Shown: positions 8,800-16,170 of the stretch, piece by piece
Numbering within the stretch: position 1 is the stretch's first letter
How the letters are laid out: the number at the start of each line of letters is the position of its first letter
Source: Micromonospora sp. 15K316
GTDB taxonomy: Bacteria > Actinomycetota > Actinomycetes > Mycobacteriales > Micromonosporaceae
DNA: 64,000 nucleotides
Reading direction: 5' to 3'
NCBI RefSeq assembly: GCF_004348525.1
Contig: NZ_SMKG01000009.1
Span: 1 to 64,000 of the forward strand
Position numbers and translations under genes: made by a program
The notes under the pieces: generated by a model
Database searches by the model: none
What the model was told of the DNA's origin: nothing
Seen by the model: the letters and a program-made list of their open reading frames with translations, nothing else

Positions 8800-10044
8800 A
8801 TGGCTAGCCCTGCCCCTGACGCCGAGGGATCCGCCCGGAATCCGCTGACCTCGCTCACGCTCGCCGAGCTCCGCCAGCGCACCAGCGTGAAGTGGCGGAT
8901 GCACCCACCCGACGTACTGCCGCTCTGGGTCGCCGAGCAGGACGCACCCCTCGCACCCCCGGTGGCCGACGCGCTGCGCCGCGCGATCGACCTCGGCGAC
9001 ACAGGCTACCCGCACGGGACGGCGTACGCGGAGGCGCTCGGCGGGTTCGCCGCCCAGCGCTGGGGCTGGCCCGACTTCCCCGTCGGCCGCAGCGCGGTCG
9101 TACCCGACGTGATGATGGGCATCGTCGAGCTGCTCCGCCTCGTGACCGATCCCGGGGACGCCGTGGTGGTCTGCTCCCCCGTGTACCCGCCCTTCTACGC
9201 CTTCGTCGGCCACGCCGACCGAGCGGTCGTCGAGGCGCCGCTCGGTCCGGACCTGCGGATGGATCCCGCGGCTCTCGACGAGGCGTTCCGCCGGGCCCGC
9301 GCCCACGGCCCCCGGCCGGCGTTCCTGCTCTGTAATCCGCACAACCCGACCGGGGTGGTGCACCGCCGCGACGAACTCGAGGCGGTCGCCGAACTGGCCG
9401 ACCGGCACGGCGTGCGCGTCGTCTCCGACGAGATCCACGCTCCGCTCGTGCTGCCCGGGGCGCACTTCACGCCGTACCTCACGGTGGCCGGCGCCGAGAA
9501 CGCGTTCGCCCTGACCTCCGCCTCGAAGGCGTGGAACCTCGCCGGCCTCAAGGCCGCGCTCGCGATCGCCGGGCCGCGGGCCGCCGCCGACCTCGACCGG
9601 ATGCCGGAAGAGGTCAGCCACGGCCCCAGCCACCTGGGGGTCATCGCGCACACCGCCGCGTTCCAGGCCGGTGGGCAGTGGCTCGACCTCCTCCTCCACG
9701 GCCTCGACGAGAACCGCGCGCTCCTGGCGACGCTGCTGGCGAAGCACCTGCCCACGGTCACCTACCACCGCCCCGAGGGCACCTACCTGGCCTGGCTGGA
9801 CTGCACCCGGCTGGGTGTCGCCACGCCCCGGCCCACGGATGAGCCCGGCGTCGCCAGCGACCTCGCCGGCCCCGCGAAGATGTTCCTGGATCGCGCGCGG
9901 GTCGCGCTCAGCTCCGGGCACGTCTTCGGCACCGGCGGTGCGGGCTTCGTACGACTGAACTTCGCCACCTCCCCCGCGATCCTCACCGAGGCCGTCGCCC
10001 GGATGGGCCGAGCGGTCGAGGCGCATCCGGCGGTGGCGGGCTGA
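8800..10044 (+). CDS. PLP-dependent aminotransferase, MalY/PatB type
   Basis: 414 residues, fold type I. The Schiff-base lysine lies in [13 protein letters not shown]; the cofactor loops C-N-P-H-N-P-T-G and S-D-E-I-H-A-P-L and the N-terminal L-P-L-W-V-A-E-Q-D (W-V-A-x-M-D in MalY) are present. The MalY/PatB branch mainly performs cystathionine/cysteine-S-conjugate beta-lyase reactions, which would release thiols from S-conjugates; a transaminase role is the alternative. A -10-like TAGGGT at 8790-8795 lies 6 nt before the ATG, suggesting a leaderless transcript. Cytoplasmic. Pyridoxal kinase, which makes its cofactor, is the next gene, on the opposite strand. Confidence 0.9.
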   Translation: MASPAPDAEGSARNPLTSLTLAELRQRTSVKWRMHPPDVLPLWVAEQDAPLAPPVADALRRAIDLGDTGYPHGTAYAEALGGFAAQRWGWPDFPVGRSAVVPDVMMGIVELLRLVTDPGDAVVVCSPVYPPFYAFVGHADRAVVEAPLGPDLRMDPAALDEAFRRARAHGPRPAFLLCNPHNPTGVVHRRDELEAVAELADRHGVRVVSDEIHAPLVLPGAHFTPYLTVAGAENAFALTSASKAWNLAGLKAALAIAGPRAAADLDRMPEEVSHGPSHLGVIAHTAAFQAGGQWLDLLLHGLDENRALLATLLAKHLPTVTYHRPEGTYLAWLDCTRLGVATPRPTDEPGVASDLAGPAKMFLDRARVALSSGHVFGTGGAGFVRLNFATSPAILTEAVARMGRAVEAHPAVAG

Positions 10045-10138
10045 TCCTCCGGGTGGCGTCAGCCGGAGGTGTCGCCGCAGACGGCCCAGGTGGCACGGCC
10101 GTCGGCGGGTGGACCGGCGGCAGCGGTGGGGCGCCGGG

Positions 10139-10990
10139 TCAGCGCAGCCGCCGGGCGGCGAACTTCGCGGGCGGCTCGGCGATCGCGTCCTGGGCCGCGA
10201 TCAGCTGGAGCTCGCGGGTCCCCGCCGTGAGCGTCGCGTCGAGAACGGCGAAGACGGAGCCGATGGTGCGCTCCAGCGCGGTCGCCGGCGAGCGCGTCGT
10301 CCACAGGTGCGCGAGGTACAGGGCGGCGGTGATGTCGCCACCGCCGTTCGGGTTGATCGGCAGCAGCGGCGTGGTCACGACCCAGGCGCCCTCGTCCGAG
10401 ACCGCCACCACCTCCAGTGACCCCTCCGGCACGTCACCGTGCAGCACGCTGGTGACCAGGACGTGCCGCGGGCCTGTCGCGCGTACCGCGTCGACGGCGT
10501 CCAGCAACTCCGTCAGCGAGCTCGTCGTGCGGCCGGCGAGGAAATCCAGCTCGAAGTGGTTCGGGGTGATGATGTCCGCGCGCGGGACGACGACGTCGCG
10601 CAGGTACTCGGGGATGCCGGGCCGGACGAACATGCCGCGGCCGACGTCGCCCATCACCGGATCGCAGCAGTACACCGCGTCCGGGTTGGCGGTCTTGACC
10701 TTCTCCACCGCGTCGAGGATCACGGCGCCCATCGCCGGGTCACCCTGGTAGCCCGACAGCACCGCGTCGGCACCGCCGAGCACGCCCCGGTCCTCGATGC
10801 CCGCGATCACCTCGGCCACGTCGCCCGGTGCCAGCAGCGGCCCCCGCCACGCGCCGTACCCGGTGTGGTTGGAGAAGTGCACCGTCAGCACCGGCCACAC
10901 CTCGTGCCCGAGCCGTTGCAGGGGGAAGACAGCCGCCGAGTTGCCGACGTGGCCGTACGCGACCGAGGACTGGATGGACAGGATTCTCAC
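10139..10990 (-). CDS. pdxY: Pyridoxal kinase
   Basis: 283 residues from GTG at 10990, close to the 287 residues of E. coli PdxY. Family features: N-terminal R-I-L-S-I-Q-S-S-V-A-Y-G-H-V-G-N-S-A, the D-A-V-L-S-G-Y-Q-G segment, D-P-V-M-G-D, and the anion-hole/catalytic block N-P-N-G-G-G-D near the C-terminus (normally G-T-G-D). It phosphorylates pyridoxal with ATP to make PLP, the cofactor salvage step. A longer reading frame exists upstream, but CATGAT 6 nt before the GTG is a plausible -10 and gives the family N-terminus. It converges on the PLP aminotransferase at 8800-10044. Confidence 0.93.
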   Translation of the reverse strand: MRILSIQSSVAYGHVGNSAAVFPLQRLGHEVWPVLTVHFSNHTGYGAWRGPLLAPGDVAEVIAGIEDRGVLGGADAVLSGYQGDPAMGAVILDAVEKVKTANPDAVYCCDPVMGDVGRGMFVRPGIPEYLRDVVVPRADIITPNHFELDFLAGRTTSSLTELLDAVDAVRATGPRHVLVTSVLHGDVPEGSLEVVAVSDEGAWVVTTPLLPINPNGGGDITAALYLAHLWTTRSPATALERTIGSVFAVLDATLTAGTRELQLIAAQDAIAEPPAKFAARRLR

Positions 10991-11071
10991 CGCCTCATCA
11001 TGGCGGGTGCCGCCGGCGCCGTTCGCACTGGCCACCGCACCTGTCGGCCGAGACACGCCCCGGCCGGACCG

Positions 11072-11941
11072 TCACCGTCCCCGCGCCCCGCTCCCGGTCC
11101 CCCGGGTCAACGCCGTGATGATCTCATCCGGCGGGAGGCCGGACGGCCGGTCGCTGACCTGGCCGTCGCCGAGTTCCACCACGCGCCACGCGCCGTCGTC
11201 GCGCAACGCGAGGTCCACGGTCACGAAGGGCAGCCCCATCCCGGTCACCAACGGCGCCAACCACTGCGGGTCGAACTCCTCCGGCGGGTGTGCGTTCGGG
11301 GTGTCGGGGTGGGGTCCGACCAGGACGCAGCTGCCCCGCACCCACCAGGTTCGCGCCTCCGCCGAGGTGAACGACTCGAACTCGCGCAGTACGAACCCGC
11401 CCACGAAGTCGTCGTCCCGCAGTTCCCGCAGTCGGGAGGCGACTCGCCACGCGCCGTCGGCGTCCGAGACGTCCGGGATGAAGGTCGCCTCGTCCCAGTG
11501 GTGCTTCATCGACTTGACGTGGTCCCGTACGACTGCGGGGCCCGTGCCGAGCTCCCGTCGCGCGCGGTCGAAGTCCGTCCGGTCCGTGCCGGTCGTCCAC
11601 ACCGAACGTGGCGTCACCGGCGCCAGCGCCGGATACCAGCCGGGCAACTCGTGGGCCCGCCGATACTGCGCGGCGCTCGTGAGCGGGGTGACGCCCCGGT
11701 CGGCGAGCACCCGCGCGAGCGCCGCGTACCTATCGCCGGGGAGCATCCAACCCCGGTAGACGGCGGTCTCGCCGGCCGGCAGGGGCGGCACGGCGCGCTC
11801 CGGTTCCGCACCTCGGAGCAGCGCGTCGTGGTCGACCACGGCGACGGTCAGGCCGGCGTCCCGGGCCGCCCGCGCCTCCGGGGCGAAGTGCTCATCGGGA
11901 CGGCGCGGCCGCAGCGGATCGGCGGGGACGAGGAGCAGCAC
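11072..11941 (-). CDS. ATP-grasp-like protein of unknown function
   Basis: 289 residues from GTG at 11941. A CACTAT hexamer 7 nt upstream looks like a -10, so this start is preferred over ATG at 12094, which would add an Arg/Gly-rich stretch. The protein opens with S-V-L-L-L-V-P-A-D-P, and its second half has an ATP-grasp-like layout: V-V-R-D-H-V-K-S-M-K-H-H-W, F-V-G-G-F-V-L-R-E-F, then V-D-L-A-L-R-D-D-G-A-W-R-V-V-E-L-G-D-G-Q. The V-D-(V/L)-A-...-W-x-V-(V/I)-E-x-(N/G)-D-G-Q ending is shared with single-domain ATP-grasp proteins that join acids to amines. No signal peptide. It is divergent from the LtrA gene. Substrate unknown. Confidence 0.7.
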   Translation of the reverse strand: MLLLVPADPLRPRRPDEHFAPEARAARDAGLTVAVVDHDALLRGAEPERAVPPLPAGETAVYRGWMLPGDRYAALARVLADRGVTPLTSAAQYRRAHELPGWYPALAPVTPRSVWTTGTDRTDFDRARRELGTGPAVVRDHVKSMKHHWDEATFIPDVSDADGAWRVASRLRELRDDDFVGGFVLREFESFTSAEARTWWVRGSCVLVGPHPDTPNAHPPEEFDPQWLAPLVTGMGLPFVTVDLALRDDGAWRVVELGDGQVSDRPSGLPPDEIITALTRGTGSGARGR

Positions 11942-12162
11942 GCTCCAGATAGTGCCCGGTTCGACCGCGCCGCGCCCACCGGCTCGTCCCGCACGTGACG
12001 CACGTACCCGGGGTCGGGGCGGTGGGGCTGACCGAAACAACCGAGAATCCGCAAGGATCTTCGATTGCCGTCCGCCGCTTCTGGCTGCGCCCATTACCGC
12101 CTGGCCGGTTCTCCCGGCGTGGTACGAATAGCTGGTTGCACGATCGGCGAGGCGGGCGAGCT

Positions 12163-14454
12163 GTGGCGCGGACCAGATGGGAAAGCCTCATCCGGACTCC
12201 CCGCCAGCCCCGGGACATCACCTTCGTCGAACTCTTCTTCGACCTCGCCATCATCTTCGCGCTCATGCAGTTGTCGCGACGTCTGCTGAGCGATTTCGAC
12301 TGGGAGAACTCGCTTCAGACCCTGCTCCTGCTGGCGGCGGTCTGGTGGATCTGGGTGGGGGCCGCCCGTACCACCGACTGGCTGGACCCGAACCAGCGTT
12401 TCACGCAGGGAATCGTCATCGGGATGATGTTCGCCGGCCTGGTGGCCGCCGCCTCCGTACCCGAGGCCTTCGGCGAACACAGCATCGTCTTCGCCGCCGC
12501 GAACGTCGCGGCGCACCTCGTACGACATCTGTCGATCGTGGCGGCGCTGCACGGCCACCCGGTCGGGGCGCGGTCGACGCGCGCCGCGATCTGGTTCGGC
12601 TCGACCGCCGTCCTGTGGATCACCGGGGCGTTCCTGCCGACCGCACCACAGCTGGTGCTCTGGTCGGTGGCCATGATCCTGGACTACGTGGGCGTCGGGG
12701 TCGGCTGGCGGGTGCCCCGTCTGGCGCCGCTGGGCGAGGAGCACCTGCGAGTACGCGGCGACCACATCGCGGAGCGGCACCGGCAGGTCTTCATCATCGC
12801 GGTCGGGGAAGTGCTCCTGACCAGCGGCGTCTCCCTCAGCCGGGCCGGGCTCGACGGTGTCCGGATCGGCGCCTTCGTCCTCGCGTTCGCGATCGCCGGG
12901 CTGATCGCGCGGGCCTTCTTCCTGCCCCGCGGCCTCTCCCTCCAGGACGCCCTCGACCGGCGCCCCTCGACGGTGGCCGTCCGCGCCTCGTACACCCACC
13001 TGGTCATGATCGTCGGCATCGTGGTCACGGCGATGGGTGCCGAGATCCTGATCTCCGAGCCCCTCGGCGAGGCTCGGGCACAGTGGTCGGCCGCCATCCT
13101 GGCCGGACCCTTCCTCTTCCTCGGCGGTCGCGCCCTGTACGCCCGGCTCGTGTTCCAGCGGCGCCCCTGGCGGGCCCCGACCGGGATGCTGATCATCGCG
13201 GCCATCTCGCCGGCCATGCTGCGACTGCCGCCGCTCGCCGTGGCCGGCACCGTCACCGCGGTGCTGCTCGGCGTCGTCTTCACCTACGGGCGGATCGGCG
13301 CCGACCCGCCCCGGGCGGAGACTCCGCTGGCCCAACTCCTGCAGAAGCGCGAGAACCCGCGGCGGCTCTCCGCCTACGAGCTCTTCTTCGACCTCGCCAT
13401 GATCTTCGCCCTCACCCAGGTGTCGCAGCGCATGCTGGCCGACATCACTCTGGGCAACATCGCGGAGTCGATGGTCCTGCTGGCCGGGGTCTACTGGGTC
13501 TGGGTCGCGACCGCGTGGTCGACGGACTGGTTCAACCCGGACGATCCTCGACTGCAACGGCTCATCGTCGTCGTCATGCTCGCCGGACTCCTGATGGCGG
13601 CCGCGGTGCCGAGCGCCTTCGGCGAACACGGCCTGCTCTTCGCCGGTGCGTACGCCGGGACCCACCTCGTCCGGGGGCTCGTACTCGTCCCGGCGTTGCG
13701 GGGGTCCCCGCTGCAGGCCCGCTCGGCGCGGGTGCTCGTCTGGTTCGGCATCTCGGCCGTCCTGTGGCTGGTGGGCGCCTTCCTCCCGGCCTCGGATCGG
13801 CTCTTCCTCTGGGCGGCGGCGATCGTCGTCGACGGCGTGAGCGCGTGGTTCGGTTGGCCGGTGCCGGGGCTGAGCGCGCCCCAGTCGCACCTGAGGGTGA
13901 TCGGCGAGCACATCGCCGAGCGGTACCGTCAGGTCTACATCATCGCCCTGGGCGCGGTGGTCCTGCTCAGCGGCCAGGCCTACAGCAGCGCGGGCTTCGA
14001 CGACTTCCGGACGCTGGCCTTCGCCCTCGCCTTCACCAGCGCGGCGCTGATGCTCTGGAGCTACTTCCTGCCCCCCGATCGCGACCTCGGAGACGTGGTC
14101 AACTCGACCGCACCGAAGGTCGCGGTCGCCGCCGGGTACTGCCACGGGATCATGATCGCGGGGACGGTCGTGGTGGCGGCCAGCGCGGAGATCTACATCC
14201 GTAGTCCGCTCGGGCAGGTGAACGCCGCCTGGGTGCTCATCGTGGGCGGGGTCGCCCTGCACACGGTCGGGCGGACCTTCTTCGGCATCGTGATGTACGG
14301 GGCGAGACATCCGTGGCGCGGCCCCCTGGCACTGGTCGTACTCGCCGCCATCACGCCCGGGTTGCTGACGGCGCCGCCCCTCGTGGTGGCCGCCGCCGCC
14401 ATCTCCGTGGCCTTCCTCCTCACCCTCGCGTACGGGCGCTCCAGGATCCGCTGA
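12163..14454 (+). CDS. Double-length LtrA (low temperature requirement A) membrane protein
   Basis: 763 residues from GTG at 12163. LtrA proteins are normally about 370-400 residues; this one carries two complete copies in one chain, offset by 383 residues. Matching blocks: E-L-F-F-D-L-A at residues 23 and 406; W-V-G-A-A-R-T-T-D-W-L / W-V-A-T-A-W-S-T-D-W-F; V-P-x-A-F-G-E-H; H-L-R-V-x-G-(D/E)-H-I-A-E-R. Each half has about ten hydrophobic helices. The family G-E-V (usually G-E-S) after the E-R-x-R-Q-V segment is kept in copy 1 but is G-A-V in copy 2, so one half may have lost a functional acidic residue. LtrA was first linked to cold growth in Listeria; the biochemical role is unknown. The start codon is uncertain, with a weak GGCGAG upstream. 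Confidence 0.88.
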   Translation: MARTRWESLIRTPRQPRDITFVELFFDLAIIFALMQLSRRLLSDFDWENSLQTLLLLAAVWWIWVGAARTTDWLDPNQRFTQGIVIGMMFAGLVAAASVPEAFGEHSIVFAAANVAAHLVRHLSIVAALHGHPVGARSTRAAIWFGSTAVLWITGAFLPTAPQLVLWSVAMILDYVGVGVGWRVPRLAPLGEEHLRVRGDHIAERHRQVFIIAVGEVLLTSGVSLSRAGLDGVRIGAFVLAFAIAGLIARAFFLPRGLSLQDALDRRPSTVAVRASYTHLVMIVGIVVTAMGAEILISEPLGEARAQWSAAILAGPFLFLGGRALYARLVFQRRPWRAPTGMLIIAAISPAMLRLPPLAVAGTVTAVLLGVVFTYGRIGADPPRAETPLAQLLQKRENPRRLSAYELFFDLAMIFALTQVSQRMLADITLGNIAESMVLLAGVYWVWVATAWSTDWFNPDDPRLQRLIVVVMLAGLLMAAAVPSAFGEHGLLFAGAYAGTHLVRGLVLVPALRGSPLQARSARVLVWFGISAVLWLVGAFLPASDRLFLWAAAIVVDGVSAWFGWPVPGLSAPQSHLRVIGEHIAERYRQVYIIALGAVVLLSGQAYSSAGFDDFRTLAFALAFTSAALMLWSYFLPPDRDLGDVVNSTAPKVAVAAGYCHGIMIAGTVVVAASAEIYIRSPLGQVNAAWVLIVGGVALHTVGRTFFGIVMYGARHPWRGPLALVVLAAITPGLLTAPPLVVAAAAISVAFLLTLAYGRSRIR

Positions 14455-14537
14455 GCCACTGGCTGCGACCGGGGGGTTACTGATAGGTTTCGATCGGTTG
14501 GCTCGTCGCGCCGCGGGCGGGCCGGCGAGGAGGCGAG

Positions 14538-15770
14538 ATGTCGGGTCAGCCACAGCCGTACGTTCTCGATCCGACCGGTCGGGACATCCACGCCGAGGCC
14601 GCCCTCGTCCGCGAGCACGGGCCGGCGACCCTCGTCGAACTGCCGGGCGGAGTGACGGCGTGGGCGATCGGTCGACCGGACACGTTGAAGGCGCTGCTCA
14701 CCGACCCCCGCGTCTCCAAGGACCCCCGGCGGCACTGGCCCCGATGGATCGCCGGCGACGTCGGTCCCGAGTGGGTGTTGAGCACCTGGGTGTCGGTGCA
14801 GAACATGTTCACCGCGTACGGCGACGAGCACCGGCGGCTGCGATCGCTGGTCTCCCGGTCGTTCACCGCGCGCCGCGTGCACGACCTGCGGCCGTGGGTC
14901 GAGCGGATCTGCGCCGGCCTCCTCGACGACCTGGCCGGCGCGCCGCCCGGCGAGCCGGCGGACGTTCGTGCCCGCCTGGCCAGTCCGCTGCCGGTCGAGG
15001 TGATCTGCCAGCTCATGGGCATCCCGGACGAGCTCCGCCCCGGCCTGCGGCGGGTGGTGGACGTCATCTTCGACACCAGCGCCACGCCGGAGGAGGCGGG
15101 GGCCAACGCGGTCGAGATGTACCAGATCATGACCGAGCTCGTGGCCCGCAAGCGACACACTCCCGGCGACGACCTGACGAGCAGCCTGATCGCCCAGCGG
15201 GACGGCGACGGCTCCGGCCTGAGTGAGCAGGAGGTGGTCGACACGCTGCTCCTGATGATCTCGGCGGGACACGAGACCACCGTCAACCTCATCGACCACG
15301 CGCTGGTGGCCCTGCTCACCCACCGCGATCAGCTCACACTGGTCCGCAGTGGCCAGGTCGGTTGGGACGCGGTGATCGAGGAGGCGCTGCGCTGGCAGGC
15401 ACCGGTGGCGAACGTGCCGCTGCGCTTCGCGGTGACCGACCTCGTGGTCGGTGACGTCACCATCCGCGCCGGGGAGGCGATCCTTCCCGCGTACGCGGCC
15501 GCCGGCCGGGCCCCGGAAACGCACGGAGCGAGCGCCGACCGGTTCGACGTGACCCGGCGGAGCAAGGAGCACCTCGCGTTCGGGCACGGGGTCCACTTCT
15601 GTCTCGGCGCCCCACTGGCCCGCCTGGAGGCCACCGTCGCGCTGCCCGCGTTCTTCACCCGCTTTCCGGACGCCACGCTCGCCGTGCACCCGGCCGAGCT
15701 GACTCCACTGACGTCCTTCATCTCCAACGGTCACGTCGAGGTGCCGGTCCTGCTGCACGGGCCGCGCTGA
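14538..15770 (+). CDS. Cytochrome P450 (class I bacterial, CYP107-like)
   Basis: 410 residues, a soluble bacterial P450. The oxygen-activating I-helix motif A-G-H-E-T-T is at 243-248, the K-helix E282-x-x-R285 is present, and the haem loop F-G-H-G-V-H-F-C-L-G-A-P-L-A-R has Cys355 as axial ligand. Another conserved spot is G-D-E-H-R-R-L-R-S-L-V at about 95-105. ATG at 14538 follows GAGGAGG. The overall pattern resembles the CYP107/CYP105 group that hydroxylates macrolides and other natural products or xenobiotics. No ferredoxin or ferredoxin reductase gene is adjacent, so electrons must come from elsewhere. Substrate unknown. Confidence 0.95.
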   Translation: MSGQPQPYVLDPTGRDIHAEAALVREHGPATLVELPGGVTAWAIGRPDTLKALLTDPRVSKDPRRHWPRWIAGDVGPEWVLSTWVSVQNMFTAYGDEHRRLRSLVSRSFTARRVHDLRPWVERICAGLLDDLAGAPPGEPADVRARLASPLPVEVICQLMGIPDELRPGLRRVVDVIFDTSATPEEAGANAVEMYQIMTELVARKRHTPGDDLTSSLIAQRDGDGSGLSEQEVVDTLLLMISAGHETTVNLIDHALVALLTHRDQLTLVRSGQVGWDAVIEEALRWQAPVANVPLRFAVTDLVVGDVTIRAGEAILPAYAAAGRAPETHGASADRFDVTRRSKEHLAFGHGVHFCLGAPLARLEATVALPAFFTRFPDATLAVHPAELTPLTSFISNGHVEVPVLLHGPR

Positions 15771-15788
15771 GTTCCCCCGGCCGCACCG

Positions 15789-15827
15789 GACGGGTACCGA
15801 CGCGGTCCCGGCGCGACGGGTACCGAC
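15789..15827. repeat. 13-bp direct repeat GACGGGTACCGAC, 26-bp period
   Basis: Exact copies at 15789-15801 and 15815-15827, separated by 13 bp just after the P450 stop codon. The inner CGGTACCG-like core is nearly palindromic. The role is unknown; it could be a paired protein site, as 26 bp is about two and a half helical turns. Confidence 0.7.
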
Positions 15828-16012
15828 ACCTTGACCTCGGCGGCCTCCGCGAGCGAGCCCCACGGGTGGGACGTGCGCAGGCCGGAGACGCTCGCTGAGT
15901 CGGCGGATGCTGCGGGAGGCCCCCGTCCGACGGTGGCCGCCGGCCCGGCAGCGCACGGTGATCCGGTCCGTCATCGACGGTGGACAATCTGCCCGACTCT
16001 TGATATCGATGA

Positions 16013-16026
16013 TGTTAACGATAACA
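16013..16026. promoter_or_regulatory. LacI-family-type operator TGTTAACGATAACA
   Basis: A dyad with perfect 5-bp arms TGTTA/TAACA around ACGA, 145 bp before the GH127 start. GTTAxCGxTAAC-type dyads are characteristic of LacI-family sugar regulators upstream of actinobacterial glycoside hydrolase genes. No LacI gene is present in this window, so the regulator would act in trans. Confidence 0.65.
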
Positions 16027-16170
16027 GTGCCTATCGCCAGGTGCCCCGCTTACCGCTGCTCGCACCCGAGAGGCCGGGCCCATGGGCACGTTCACAAGAG
16101 CGGACCACCGCGACCGGCACCGGAGCTCTCGTCGAGGGAGCCGGCCCGGCCGGACGAAGGAGAGTGAGAC

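Larger units (their letters stand above)
15771..16170 (+). other. 400-bp intergenic region upstream of the GH127 gene
   Basis: No convincing gene. The region holds a 13-bp direct repeat (15789-15827), a LacI-type dyad (16013-16026) and a relatively AT-rich patch at 16005-16030 that probably contains the promoter for the glycoside hydrolase. Confidence 0.6.

Noticed and set aside
13378-14454. Assembly error doubling LtrA
   Set aside because: The two copies differ at most positions, so they are a real ancient duplication.
12094-14553. Open frame of 819 codons on the minus strand opposite LtrA
   Set aside because: Gly/Asp/Arg/His-rich composition with no domain; the plus strand encodes a clear membrane protein. 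It is a GC-bias shadow, as are similar long frames at 16015-18072, 20227-22029 and 53096-55189 on the minus strand.
7683-15770. Biosynthetic gene cluster suggested by the O-methyltransferase, aminotransferase and P450
   Set aside because: No PKS, NRPS, terpene synthase or RiPP core gene; genes are scattered on both strands.
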